Positions 8,598 to 16,941 of a stretch of DNA of 37,421 bases are shown here, in pieces. The position numbers were made by a program, and so were the translations under genes. Origin of the DNA: Thermoprotei archaeon (GTDB lineage Archaea; Thermoproteota; Thermoprotei; Thermofilales; B15-G2); assembly GCA_003649445.1 (NCBI GenBank), contig QMRV01000022.1, positions 1-37,421 on the forward strand, read 5' to 3'. Under the pieces are notes generated by a model. The model was not told the DNA's origin, searched no databases, and worked only from the letters and a program-made list of their open reading frames with translations. Every line of letters starts with the position of its first letter. Position 1 is the stretch's first letter.

Positions 8598-9311
8598 ATG
8601 TCTCAGCGCCTGTGTATTGCATATTATCGTGTGAGTACTGAGGAGCAGAGTGTAGAGCAGCAGAAGATTACTGTACATAAGTTTGCTGAATCGAGAGGAT
8701 TTAGTATAGTGAAAGAGTTCGAGGAAGATATTTCTGGCAGTATTTCTGCTGTTGAGCGTCCTCGCTTCAAGGAGGCATTAGCTTTTCTTGAGCAACACCC
8801 GAATATAAAAATTCTCCTGGTTTATTCTCTTGATAGACTTGGGAGAAGCTTTAGAGATATCTTTTCTACAATGAGTGCTCTCGAGAGAAAAGGTATTATG
8901 GTTATTAGTGTTAGAGAAGAGTTTACTCATATTATGCATCCTCAGATAAGAGACCTTATTATAGCTATTTTGGCTTGGGTTGCTCAGTATGAAGTATACT
9001 TGATTCGTGAGAGAACTAGGCTTGCTTTGCAGAGACCTGATGTTAAAGAGAAGATTGCTCGGAGAAGAAAATACGATAAAATAGATGAAGATAAAAAACA
9101 GTTTATAATAGAGCTTTATAATAGAGGTTATAGTATAAAGAAGATTGCTAAGCTTACAGGCGAGACTGAGTACTTAGTTAAAAAGATTCTTAAACTTAAT
9201 GGAGTTTTGGAAGTAGGCGAGTATTCTTGTCCTCGATGTTTTCATCGTTTGCACTGGGATGAAGTTGAGAAGAAGTATAAGTGTAGAAACTGCGGATACA
9301 TCAAAGCATAG
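8598..9311 (+). CDS. Serine recombinase with C-terminal zinc ribbon
   Basis: A 237-residue small serine recombinase. The resolvase/invertase catalytic domain spans about 1-140, with YRVSTEEQ (nucleophile Ser13) and YSLDRLGRS (76-84; Arg80 and Arg83 fit the active site). A Hin-like helix-turn-helix follows (about 162-200). A Cys4 zinc ribbon ends the protein (CPRC at 211-214, CRNC at 229-232). It breaks and rejoins DNA through a Ser-DNA link and may act as a resolvase, an invertase or an integrase. No TnpB or transposase is next to it, and the N-terminus lacks the MerR-type domain of IS607 TnpA. The start ATG follows AAAGGAGA. The preceding 230 bases hold no gene. The TATA box of the next gene overlaps its stop codon. 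Confidence 0.85.
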   Translation: MSQRLCIAYYRVSTEEQSVEQQKITVHKFAESRGFSIVKEFEEDISGSISAVERPRFKEALAFLEQHPNIKILLVYSLDRLGRSFRDIFSTMSALERKGIMVISVREEFTHIMHPQIRDLIIAILAWVAQYEVYLIRERTRLALQRPDVKEKIARRRKYDKIDEDKKQFIIELYNRGYSIKKIAKLTGETEYLVKKILKLNGVLEVGEYSCPRCFHRLHWDEVEKKYKCRNCGYIKA

Positions 9312-9320
9312 TTTTATATA
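9312..9320 (+). promoter_or_regulatory. TATA box of inositol phosphate synthase gene
   Basis: TTTTATATA begins directly at the recombinase stop codon and lies about 40 bases before ATG 9359. A transcript starting about 25 bases downstream would have a short leader carrying GGGTGG just before ATG. Confidence 0.6.
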
Positions 9321-9358
9321 CTCATAAATATTTTATTCTCATAAAATAGGGTGGTAAC

Positions 9359-10516
9359 ATGATCAGAGTAGTTGTCTTAGGGCAGGGTATGGGTGCTTCC
9401 CATTTCTCTGTGGGTGTCGAGAGAATAAAGTTAGGAGAAATAGAGCCTTTTGGTGTTCCGCTAGCAGAGTACGATTTAGGTTACAAGATTTCTGACATAG
9501 AGATTGTTGCATCATATGATGTTGATGAAAATAAAGTAGGTAAAACAGTGTATGACGTCGCGGAGAAGCTAGTAGGTGGCAGTGTTCCTGTACCCGAGTC
9601 TCTTAAGAAAATTACTATTAGAAGAGGAGTACATTTAGGTAGTTTACGTGGCATGCCTGTTAAAGCACATGGACTCGAGGAGAAGAAGGGGCTTGGCGAA
9701 GCAGTAGATAGAATTCTAGCTGAGTGGAAGGAATTAGAGCCGGATGTCGTAGTGAATACGATTACTACTGAGCATGGACAAGTATTTGGCAGCCCAGAGG
9801 AGTTAGAGAAAGCGATAGTGGAGAATAAATTAGAGTCTTTGACCGCTACTCAAGTCTATGCTTACATAGCTTACCTATACTCAAAGAAAGTCAAGCCTAT
9901 AGCTTTCATTAATGCTATTCCTGTGCTGCTAGCAAACGACGAGGCTTTCCTAGAGCTCTGCCGGCAATCCGGAATGATTATTTTTGGCGACGACTGTGCT
10001 ACTGGAGCAACTCCATTTACCTCAGATTTAGTTGAGCACTTGAAGGAAAGGAACAGGAGAGTAAGATACATTGTTCAGTACAATATAGGTGGGAATACGG
10101 ACTTTTTAGCTCTAACTGATAGTAGGAGAAATAAAGCAAAAGAAACCACGAAAACAAGTGTTGTAGAAGATATTCTTGAATACAAAGTGCCTACGTACAT
10201 TAAGCCCACGGGGTACTTAGAGCCTTTAGGTGACAGAAAATTTGTTTCACTCAACCTCGAGTACATTACATTCAATGGTCTCGTCGACGAAATTACAGTG
10301 AATATGAGGATAAATGATAGTCCTGCACTTGCAGGGCTGCTTGTTGACTTAGTACGTTTAGCTAAAATAGCTCTAGATAGGAGGCTATATGGCACTGTAT
10401 ACGAGGTGAATGCGTTTTACATGAAGAAGCCAGGGCCTCCTGGAGCAAAAGCTGTACCAAGGATAGTTGCTTACCAAAAGCTTATTGCATGGCTTAACTC
10501 GCTTATTTCTACTTAA
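9359..10516 (+). CDS. ino1: myo-Inositol-1-phosphate synthase
   Basis: This 385-residue enzyme turns glucose 6-phosphate into L-myo-inositol 1-phosphate using NAD. In archaea the product feeds inositol phospholipids and, in hyperthermophiles, the solute di-myo-inositol phosphate. The NAD-binding motif VVLGQGMGAS opens the protein (GQGMG at 8-12). FGDDCATGATP (209-219) and GGNTDFLALTD (244-254) are family hallmarks, followed by Lys-rich RRNKAKETTK, the likely active-site region. Length fits the shorter archaeal forms, while eukaryotic ones exceed 500 residues. GGTGG precedes ATG. No gene for the later steps of solute synthesis is visible in this window. Confidence 0.9.
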   Translation: MIRVVVLGQGMGASHFSVGVERIKLGEIEPFGVPLAEYDLGYKISDIEIVASYDVDENKVGKTVYDVAEKLVGGSVPVPESLKKITIRRGVHLGSLRGMPVKAHGLEEKKGLGEAVDRILAEWKELEPDVVVNTITTEHGQVFGSPEELEKAIVENKLESLTATQVYAYIAYLYSKKVKPIAFINAIPVLLANDEAFLELCRQSGMIIFGDDCATGATPFTSDLVEHLKERNRRVRYIVQYNIGGNTDFLALTDSRRNKAKETTKTSVVEDILEYKVPTYIKPTGYLEPLGDRKFVSLNLEYITFNGLVDEITVNMRINDSPALAGLLVDLVRLAKIALDRRLYGTVYEVNAFYMKKPGPPGAKAVPRIVAYQKLIAWLNSLIST

Positions 10517-10631
10517 CACCGAGTTCTAGTTACTCGATTTGAAGTAGCGATCTATTTCCTTAAATAAGATATTTTACTCAGTATGTTCTGTCAAAATAAG
10601 GAGGGAGTCCCTGCAGAGCTGGTACGATAAA

Positions 10632-12491
10632 ATGTCTTTAGAAAAGTACTTTCCTTACGCTACTTGGAGAAAGTATCAAAGAGAAATAGCTGAAGCTGTC
10701 AGAAAGGCAGTTGAGAAAGGCGAGATACTTTTACTTGAAGCGCCGACCGGTGTAGGTAAAACTTCGGCTGTTTTAGCCGGTGTATTGTCTGCAATAGAGG
10801 ACAGTGATCTAAAGGTCTTCTTTACTGCTAGAACTAAGAATCAGGCCATGGCTCCCTTCAGAGAATTAAAGCTACTCCAGAAGAAAGGAGTTCATGTATT
10901 CTACTCTCTTTTTAGAAGCAAGAAGGAAATGTGTTCGCTTGAGTCTACGCAGCACATGGACTACGAAGAATTTCTAGAATTTTGTAAAGAGAAAAGAGAG
11001 CAAGGATGTATCTACTCGACAAATGTACTGAAGCTGAAGCCAGAAGACTTATTTGACTACTGTTTAATAGCTCGAACTCCTGTAGACTTTATAGAGAAGT
11101 GCCGCTTTGATGATCTTTGTCCCTACGAGGCGGCCCGTAGACTAGTTCAGCTAGGAGCTAAAGTAATTATAGGCTCTTACCCCTACGTATTTGATCCTAA
11201 AGTACAGCAAAGTTTCTTCTCTATGACAGGTTTATCTTTAGATAAAATAGTCCTCGTTGTAGACGAAGCACATAACCTGCCTTCTTCTCTCTCAAACATG
11301 TTGAGTATCAAAATGCCTATGAGGCTAGTGCGGCTGGCCAAGAAAGAGGCGTCTAAATACCACTTCTACGATCTAGCTAGAGACTGTAGTCGTTTACTTG
11401 CTTTCTATAGAGTTCTTTCGAGAAAAATAAACGAGAAAGGAGTTCCAATAAACATAGATGACATTCTGACAGCAGTAAGAAGCGTACAGTCTTTTGTGAG
11501 AGAAGCCGAGGCTTTAACTATAGAGAAAAGAAAAAGTGAAAAAGTTTCTAAAAGCCGGTGCTATGTGCGCTACGTAGCAAAGTTCCTCAAATCTCTCTTA
11601 GAATTTAGGCGAGGATACGTTCTGTCTGCGAGACTTGAGGAAGGAGAGGTAGTACTAGAGTACAGGTGTATTAGTCCTGCAGGAAGACTAGAGCAGCTCT
11701 TTAGTAATCTGGGAGCAGGAATCTTAATGAGCGCTACGCTTCAGCCAAAAGAATTCTTATCGGATATACTTGGCTTACCTTCTGCTAAAGTTAGAGAGAA
11801 GAGAGTAGGAGAGATATTTCCTAGAGAGAACCGTTTAGTGGTAGTAGCAACTGATGTTACTTCAAGGTACTCTGAGAGAAGCGACACGATGTATGAAAGA
11901 ATGTGTGAGTATATTTTATCGGCATACAGCGTATCGCCAGAAAATAAAGCTATATTAGTAGTAACTCCTTCATACGAGTTCCTTAAACCCATCAAAAGAC
12001 TTCTAAAAGGAAATCCTCTCATAATAGAAGATGAATCTACGAGAATAGAAGATATTGTAAACGCTGTTCAGGCAAAAAACAAAACAATAGTACTAGCTGT
12101 AGCTGGAGGAAAAATTGTCGAAGGTATAGAAATTAAGAGCAAGAGCGGAAGCATGATATCAACTGTCGTTATAGCTGGTATACCTTACCCTGAACCCGAT
12201 ATCTTCAACTCGAAGCTTAAAGAGCTTATTTCAATAAAATACTCTAATAAGAGCTTGGGCTGGGAATATGCTTTTGCGATACCAGCCGCAATGAAAATAA
12301 AGCAGGCTGCAGGAAGAGCTATTCGCTCAGAAAAAGACAAAGCGGCAATCGTTATTTTAGACAAAAGGATTCTAACAGACAGCATAAGAAAGTTTCTACC
12401 GGAGTTACTTGAAGACTGTTTTATTGTTAACTCTCCGAAGAAACTCTCAGAAAAGCTTTCTCTATTTTTCCGCTCTAAGAATCAAGTATAG
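10632..12491 (+). CDS. xpd: XPD/Rad3-type iron-sulfur DNA helicase
   Basis: A 619-residue superfamily 2 helicase of the XPD/Rad3/DinG group. XPD-type enzymes unwind DNA 5' to 3' and act in repair. Motif I is EAPTGVGKTS (36-45), motif II is VDEAH (210-214), and motif VI is QAAGRAIRSEKDKAA near 575. Six cysteines lie between motifs I and II (101, 118, 126, 144, 157, 163), and four of them should hold the 4Fe-4S cluster. No nuclease domain is attached. Start choice: ATG 10632 gives the usual N-terminus (YFPYATWRKYQ), but AAGGAGGGAG lies some 30 bases upstream, well placed for an in-frame CTG at 10611, which would add seven residues. TATA-like CTTAAATAAG is near 10558. Confidence 0.88.
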   Translation: MSLEKYFPYATWRKYQREIAEAVRKAVEKGEILLLEAPTGVGKTSAVLAGVLSAIEDSDLKVFFTARTKNQAMAPFRELKLLQKKGVHVFYSLFRSKKEMCSLESTQHMDYEEFLEFCKEKREQGCIYSTNVLKLKPEDLFDYCLIARTPVDFIEKCRFDDLCPYEAARRLVQLGAKVIIGSYPYVFDPKVQQSFFSMTGLSLDKIVLVVDEAHNLPSSLSNMLSIKMPMRLVRLAKKEASKYHFYDLARDCSRLLAFYRVLSRKINEKGVPINIDDILTAVRSVQSFVREAEALTIEKRKSEKVSKSRCYVRYVAKFLKSLLEFRRGYVLSARLEEGEVVLEYRCISPAGRLEQLFSNLGAGILMSATLQPKEFLSDILGLPSAKVREKRVGEIFPRENRLVVVATDVTSRYSERSDTMYERMCEYILSAYSVSPENKAILVVTPSYEFLKPIKRLLKGNPLIIEDESTRIEDIVNAVQAKNKTIVLAVAGGKIVEGIEIKSKSGSMISTVVIAGIPYPEPDIFNSKLKELISIKYSNKSLGWEYAFAIPAAMKIKQAAGRAIRSEKDKAAIVILDKRILTDSIRKFLPELLEDCFIVNSPKKLSEKLSLFFRSKNQV

Positions 12492-12599
12492 GTTTACGAC
12501 TTTAAGTATAGGAAATAAATTTATTCTAAAAGAAAACTTTTTAATTAACGCGATACATATAAATTTAGTGTGCATAAATTGAAATAGGGGTGAATATAT

Positions 12600-12980
12600 T
12601 TGAGCAGCCGTGTTGAGGAATTGACGAAAACGTTGAGGGATCTAGAGAGAAGAAATAGCGACATAGAGGCAAGTGCTCTAGTAAGCTCAGACGGACTAGT
12701 AATAGCTAGTGCTCTTCCAAGCGAAGTAGACGAAGCTAAAGTAGCTGCAATGACAGCCGCTATTCAAAGCGTAGCAGAGAGAGTAGCCGCTGAGCTAGGT
12801 AGAGGACGTAATGTCATGACGTATATTGAAGGCACTGAGGGAGGCATACTAATAACCAATGTCACTGAAGACGTGCTCTTGTCGGTAGTACTAAGGCCGG
12901 GAGCTAAATTAGGTTTAGCGCTTTTCGATGCTAAATCATATGCTAAAAGACTAAGAGACATTTTGCTAGGAGGAGAATAA
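12600..12980 (+). CDS. Roadblock/LC7 domain protein
   Basis: A 126-residue single-domain protein of the roadblock/LC7 (MglB-like) family. It shows the typical order of an N-terminal helix, IEASALVSSDGLVIASALP, a central helix (AAMTAAIQSVAERVAAELG), strands EGGILITNV and VLLSVVLRPGAKLG, and a last helix. Such dimers regulate small GTPases; in archaea they are common but mostly unassigned. No partner GTPase lies next to it here. Translation should begin at TTG 12600, directly after GGGGTGAATATAT. A TATA box (CATATAAATTTAG) sits near 12557-12569, giving a short leader. Confidence 0.85.
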   Translation: MSSRVEELTKTLRDLERRNSDIEASALVSSDGLVIASALPSEVDEAKVAAMTAAIQSVAERVAAELGRGRNVMTYIEGTEGGILITNVTEDVLLSVVLRPGAKLGLALFDAKSYAKRLRDILLGGE

Positions 12981-13034
12981 ATACTTTATACAAGACACTT
13001 AGTTCTCTTAACACTTGTTATTCTCAATATATTT

Positions 13035-13131
13035 GAACATATTAACTACAATACTTTCTAGGTCTAGGTAAACAGGAGTATTGAATCAGCAAAGCTCGAA
13101 TAAAGCATATTAATTACGGTACTTTCACTAG
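13035..13131 (+). repeat. Imperfect direct repeat upstream of the presenilin-like gene
   Basis: ACATATTAACTACAATACTT (from 13037) returns as GCATATTAATTACGGTACTT (from 13105), followed in both by TTC and TAG. The second copy ends just before the GTG start at 13136 and carries the TATA-like ATATTAAT. It may be a duplicated promoter or a regulator site. Confidence 0.45.
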
Positions 13132-13135
13132 AGCT

Positions 13136-14014
13136 GTGGACAAAAAGATTTCAATAGTTCATTTAGTTCCTTTAGTGGCTACATGTGTATTCACTTATCT
13201 ATGTACTTATATCCTCGTGTTTTCTAACATAAGTGAACTTGTAGAAATGCCTTTTATGAAAGAAGAAACATATTATGCGACGCTCTATAACACAATGCTT
13301 CTTCTTTCATTAATAGTAATAGGATCGCTGATGTTGTATATCTTAATAAAATTCAAGAAAGTGAAAATATTGGAGGCAATAGTCAAAGTTCTTGTAGCTT
13401 CATCAATCTACAGTATTGTAACAATATATGTAGCTAGTATTTGTATACTGCTGGGACTAGAATATGTAGACTTACTTGTCTTCAATATTACTATACTAGT
13501 TCTTACAGTCATTTTTTCCTACCTTGTTTTATTTACGAAGAAAGGTTTCCTCGCAGCGTTTTCTACACTGCTCTTAGGAGTATCTATAGGGACTTTGTTT
13601 GGAGTAACACTGCCTCCGTGGACGGTACTAGCCGCTGCAGCTACTGTAGCTCTCTGGGATGTTTACGCTGTTTTCAAAGGACCGCTTCGCGCACTAGTAG
13701 ACGAAATAAAGTCTAAGGAAAAAGTGCAGGAAGAAACCTATGAGCCTAGTTTTCTGCGCGGAATAGCTCTCTCATTTAAAGGTCTTATAATAGGTCTAGG
13801 AGACATTGTCTTTTATTCTATGTTAATGTCCCTAGCTCTTTCTTCGCCTAAATTCTCTTTAGAGAGGTTTATCTTAGTATCCTTAAGTATTGTAGTCGGA
13901 GCATATATTACGTTAAAAACTCTTGAAAAAGGACATAGAGCCCTCCCTGGCTTGCCTATACCTGTATTCTTGGGTATTACTACTTACATTATTCTAAGCT
14001 GGATAAACATTTAA
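13136..14014 (+). CDS. Presenilin-like intramembrane aspartyl protease
   Basis: A 292-residue polytopic membrane protein with about eight or nine hydrophobic segments. It carries the three marks of GxGD proteases of the presenilin/signal peptide peptidase group (A22). Asp175 lies in VALWDVYAVFKGP, equal to the YD motif with Trp for Tyr. Asp223 lies in IIGLGDIVFYS, the GxGD motif. RALPGLPIP (268-276) is a PAL-like motif near the C-terminus. Between the two Asp residues is a charged loop of about 30 residues, as in the family. These enzymes cut transmembrane helices; archaeal homologues served as presenilin models, but their natural substrates are unknown. Start is GTG 13136. The methyltransferase gene follows after 28 bases. 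Confidence 0.85.
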   Translation: MDKKISIVHLVPLVATCVFTYLCTYILVFSNISELVEMPFMKEETYYATLYNTMLLLSLIVIGSLMLYILIKFKKVKILEAIVKVLVASSIYSIVTIYVASICILLGLEYVDLLVFNITILVLTVIFSYLVLFTKKGFLAAFSTLLLGVSIGTLFGVTLPPWTVLAAAATVALWDVYAVFKGPLRALVDEIKSKEKVQEETYEPSFLRGIALSFKGLIIGLGDIVFYSMLMSLALSSPKFSLERFILVSLSIVVGAYITLKTLEKGHRALPGLPIPVFLGITTYIILSWINI

Positions 14015-14042
14015 GTAGTATTATTTAGTCACTTAGCCTGAA

Positions 14043-14651
14043 GTGAATGAACACTATTTTGCTAAAATACCTTCAAGTAAAGTAAAGAAATACAAATTTA
14101 CTATATGTCTGAGAGGAGTAGAGCTAACTATAGTCAGCGAAAGTGGGGTATTCTCTGCTAAAAAACTAGACAAAGGTACCGAGGTTTTAGCAAAATATAT
14201 GATAATAGAAGATAGCTGGAAAATACTCGACTTAGGCTGCGGATACGGAGTTCTAGGACTAGTAGCGGCCAAACTGGCACCTAATGGCTATGTAGTGTTA
14301 ACTGATATTAATAAGCGAGCAGTAAAACTGACAAAAATGAATATTAAAATAAATAGTATTAAAAACGCTGAAGTCAGGTGGGGCGATCTCTACGAGCCAG
14401 TTAAAAACGAAGTATTCAATACGATAATATCAAACCCGCCTATAAGCGCCGGGCTCAAAATATGCTATAGAATCATAGAAGAAGCCCCCGAGCATTTAGT
14501 GGAAGGAGGTTTGCTTCAATTAGTGGCTAGGCATCGGAAGGGAGGAAAAAGATTAATGGATAAAATGGTAGAGGTTTTCGGAAACTGTGAAATAATAGCC
14601 CGTGAAGCAGGCTACTGCGTATATGTTTCGAAGAAAATTACGCGAAAATAA
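14043..14651 (+). CDS. RsmC/MJ0882-like methyltransferase
   Basis: A 202-residue class I SAM-dependent methyltransferase. Motif I is KILDLGCGYGVLGL (about 58-71), motif II is VVLTDINKRAV, and the NPPY-type motif is IISNPPISAG (about 130-139). This NPP signature with its N-terminal part (GVELTIVSESGVFSAKKLDKGTEVL) matches the small methyltransferase family that includes MJ0882 and the half-size relatives of RsmC/RlmG, which methylate exocyclic amines of RNA bases. The exact base is not predictable. GTG 14043 is the start. Its last 14 bases overlap the end of the convergent phosphoesterase gene. Confidence 0.8.
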   Translation: MNEHYFAKIPSSKVKKYKFTICLRGVELTIVSESGVFSAKKLDKGTEVLAKYMIIEDSWKILDLGCGYGVLGLVAAKLAPNGYVVLTDINKRAVKLTKMNIKINSIKNAEVRWGDLYEPVKNEVFNTIISNPPISAGLKICYRIIEEAPEHLVEGGLLQLVARHRKGGKRLMDKMVEVFGNCEIIAREAGYCVYVSKKITRK

Positions 14652-15369
14652 GCTGTACTCTATCTCCGTTAATCAATACGAAGCTTTTCGAAGCTCTCCG
14701 ATAATATTCTTTCCAGGAGCCAGTATTTGCAACTCGATACTCCTGGCAAATACCCGGTATATGCGTATGCCCCATAATTAGCCAGCAGCGATCCTCTAGT
14801 CTCCTCTTAAGTAGTTTTTCTAGAAAAAGACTTACTCCTATAAGAGAAGCCAGTCTGTTAATAATATGTGCTAAAGCGCCATTAGGGCATGAAATATCGC
14901 CGTGAGTAATGTAGACTTCAAGACTATTCGTTGAAAGCTTTAAGCACCGCTTTATAACAATCACTTTCCTAGAGAAATACTCTAATTCAATTACTTCGTC
15001 TCGAACAATAGGATCGTGAGACGCTAAGCTAAGCACATAAACAACTTTTTCCACAGAGTCGGGTAGAAGCATCACTTTAGGTTCAAGCATTTTCTTAAGT
15101 GTGGCTACAGAAACGGGTTTATGCGCTTCATCAAAGAGGTCTCCTGCGAAAACTACTGCCTTCGGCTTAATTTCTTTAATTTTATTCAAAAACTCAGGCG
15201 GTAGCGAGCAGTCATTATGAATATCAGAGACTACGACAACAGGGTCCTCTAGCTCTACTTCAAGTACTCTGTTTAAAGGCTTCTTAAAAAGCCCTGGAAC
15301 TAAGTATAGAGCTGAAGCTGCTATGCCCAAGGCGAATAAAGCGGACATGAGCACAGCGAACCACAGCAT
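14638..15369 (-). CDS. Membrane-anchored calcineurin-like phosphoesterase
   Basis: A 243-residue metallophosphoesterase with a hydrophobic N-terminal segment (about 2-26) that likely anchors it. Motifs in order: VVVSDIHND (about 46-54), VFAGDLFDE (about 73-81), YITHGDIS and MGHTHIPG. The usual GNH(E/D) motif is not clear; SLASHDP near 114 sits in its place. That may alter activity. The substrate is unknown. ATG 15369 starts only 11 bases after the stop of the upstream PP-loop gene, so both are one operon. It is unrelated in sequence to the broken phosphoesterase at 6 kb beyond the shared motifs. Confidence 0.75.
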   Translation of the reverse strand: MLWFAVLMSALFALGIAASALYLVPGLFKKPLNRVLEVELEDPVVVVSDIHNDCSLPPEFLNKIKEIKPKAVVFAGDLFDEAHKPVSVATLKKMLEPKVMLLPDSVEKVVYVLSLASHDPIVRDEVIELEYFSRKVIVIKRCLKLSTNSLEVYITHGDISCPNGALAHIINRLASLIGVSLFLEKLLKRRLEDRCWLIMGHTHIPGICQEYRVANTGSWKEYYRRASKSFVLINGDRVQLIFA

Positions 15370-15380
15370 ATAGACCTACC

Positions 15381-16706
15381 TTATGTGGGCTCTTCTCTAT
15401 GCTTTAAGAAGGAGTTAAATAAATCTAGCTGGCTTTGAGGAATAAGCTTCAAGTTATTTTTAAGAACCATTATTTCCCATGAGCGGAGAGCTGGGCAAAT
15501 AAAGCATCCAAGGCGATAAAATCCCTCTAAGTAAAGCGGATTTAAGGGAATGTTGTTCTTCAGCAAATATAGCTGAACATGGCTTCCGCTCCACAACTTA
15601 AGAGGAGCCACCTGCGTGAATTCTTTATGAATTCTAACAAAAGGTCTCTTCGACCTGAGTTCACTTTCAGCATCTCTATCTCCCACTACTATCAGTGTTT
15701 TACCTCGAGAAATTTCTCTTATTTTTTTATAAAGAGCCTTTATCTTCATTTTAGTACACCACCTATTCTCGTTTGTGGGCAACCCCTTTTCTTCCAAAGC
15801 CTTGTCTATGTTCGCTTCAGTTACCTCTAGTCTAACTCCAAGCCTCTTAGACATTTTCTCCACATACTCTAAATTACAGGGAAAGTCTACTCCTGTATCA
15901 ACGTAAACAGCCGTAATTCTCTTAACGCCATACGCTTTTACCGCTAAAAAAAGAGCAGCAGTAGAGTCTTTCCCGGCGCTCCACGGAACAATTATATCAT
16001 CAAATCCAGACAGCCTCTTAAGCAGAGCAAGCGCTATTTTCTCAAAAAGCTTTAAGTACATATCATTAGATTTCAGTAAATCATCGACACCTACTTCGTA
16101 GAAATCAGTAGACAAAATCTCTCCTGAAGGTACCCCTAAATCAGGTATTTTTAAGTAACCTACAAGCCTTGGGCCCGAAAAAACATAGTGTTCGCCTCCA
16201 AATTTCCTAACTAAAAGAGGAATGGGGGGAATTTTTTCTCCAAGAACTTTCTCCAAGTTATCGAGAAATCTCTCACCGAGGCCTAGAAACAAGTCGTAAG
16301 CAGGCTCATTTTCTATACTAAGCTTCACACCTCCACGGACTCTATGGTAGAAAACATACGCATTGACCCAGAAAACAGATGTCCTCAAAACACTTTTAGC
16401 CCTCTCTATTTCACGGGCTATCTGAATAATCCTAGTATTCCTCACCCTAGCTTTAGGCAAAACATGAACCACTACATTCAAAGGAAGATTCTCCTCAATA
16501 CTCTTAAGGTACTCCTCCTCTCTGCCCAAAAGAACTATTATAAAAGACTCTTCGTCAAGTATCTCGCTAAGACGATCTAAAACTTTGTCAGCTGAACGAA
16601 CCCCCTTAAGCGTATATACAGGAATACTCCAGTCTCCATAAAACCTAGACAAACACGCCTTCAAAGCATCAGCATCCTTTTTAGCTCTAACAACAAGCTT
16701 AATCAC
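15381..16706 (-). CDS. PP-loop ATPase, PAPS reductase-like
   Basis: An archaeal adenine nucleotide alpha-hydrolase-fold protein with a PAPS reductase-type domain in its C-terminal half. The PP-loop is IVPWSAGKDSTAALF (about 246-260), followed by AVYVDTGVDFPCN, ENRWCTKMKIKALY and near the end YRLGCFICPALRSWE, a CxxC. The N-terminal 200 residues are archaeal and unassigned. Such proteins may reduce or adenylate sulfur compounds or modify RNA; the substrate is unknown. A longer reading starts at TTG 16733, but the TATA-like AAATATATTTT covers 16742-16731, so transcription should begin near 16710. I therefore prefer the GTG at 16706, leaderless or nearly so. The anchored phosphoesterase follows. 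Confidence 0.72.
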   Translation of the reverse strand: MIKLVVRAKKDADALKACLSRFYGDWSIPVYTLKGVRSADKVLDRLSEILDEESFIIVLLGREEEYLKSIEENLPLNVVVHVLPKARVRNTRIIQIAREIERAKSVLRTSVFWVNAYVFYHRVRGGVKLSIENEPAYDLFLGLGERFLDNLEKVLGEKIPPIPLLVRKFGGEHYVFSGPRLVGYLKIPDLGVPSGEILSTDFYEVGVDDLLKSNDMYLKLFEKIALALLKRLSGFDDIIVPWSAGKDSTAALFLAVKAYGVKRITAVYVDTGVDFPCNLEYVEKMSKRLGVRLEVTEANIDKALEEKGLPTNENRWCTKMKIKALYKKIREISRGKTLIVVGDRDAESELRSKRPFVRIHKEFTQVAPLKLWSGSHVQLYLLKNNIPLNPLYLEGFYRLGCFICPALRSWEIMVLKNNLKLIPQSQLDLFNSFLKHREEPT

Positions 16707-16761
16707 TTCTCTTAAAGTATACTCAAAAAGCAAAATATATTTCCTCGCGGGAAATAAGCTG

Positions 16762-16822
16762 CTTAGATGATGACCTGATGGGCCTATGATTGATGAAGAG
16801 ATTCCAGGAAACTGATCTCATC
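16762..16822 (+). ncRNA. C/D box guide sRNA candidate 2, 16S rRNA target
   Basis: Box C ATGATGA (16767-16773), 12-base guide (16774-16785), D' ATGA (16786-16789), C' TTGATGA (16790-16796), 15-base guide (16797-16811), box D CTGA (16812-16815). The first guide, CCTGATGGGCCT, is the reverse complement of GGCCCATCAGG, which I recall from crenarchaeal 16S rRNA in the helix 11-12 region. The D' rule would place 2'-O-methyl on the second C of GGCCC. D' is not the canonical CTGA. A TATA box (AAAATATAT, 16732-16740) lies about 25 bases before the RNA and may serve both strands. Confidence 0.7.
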
Positions 16823-16941
16823 GAACTCTATATGTTTAGTTAATTACTTCTATTTTCATGGTCGTTAAGTAGTCAGGTATACTAAAGTGATAGAGCAGAC
16901 ATGGTGAGACATTATTTTATTTTGCATAGGATTGGCCGAAT

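Noticed and set aside
8598..9311. IS607-type transposase
   Set aside because: The catalytic domain is N-terminal and the helix-turn-helix C-terminal, and no TnpB gene follows.
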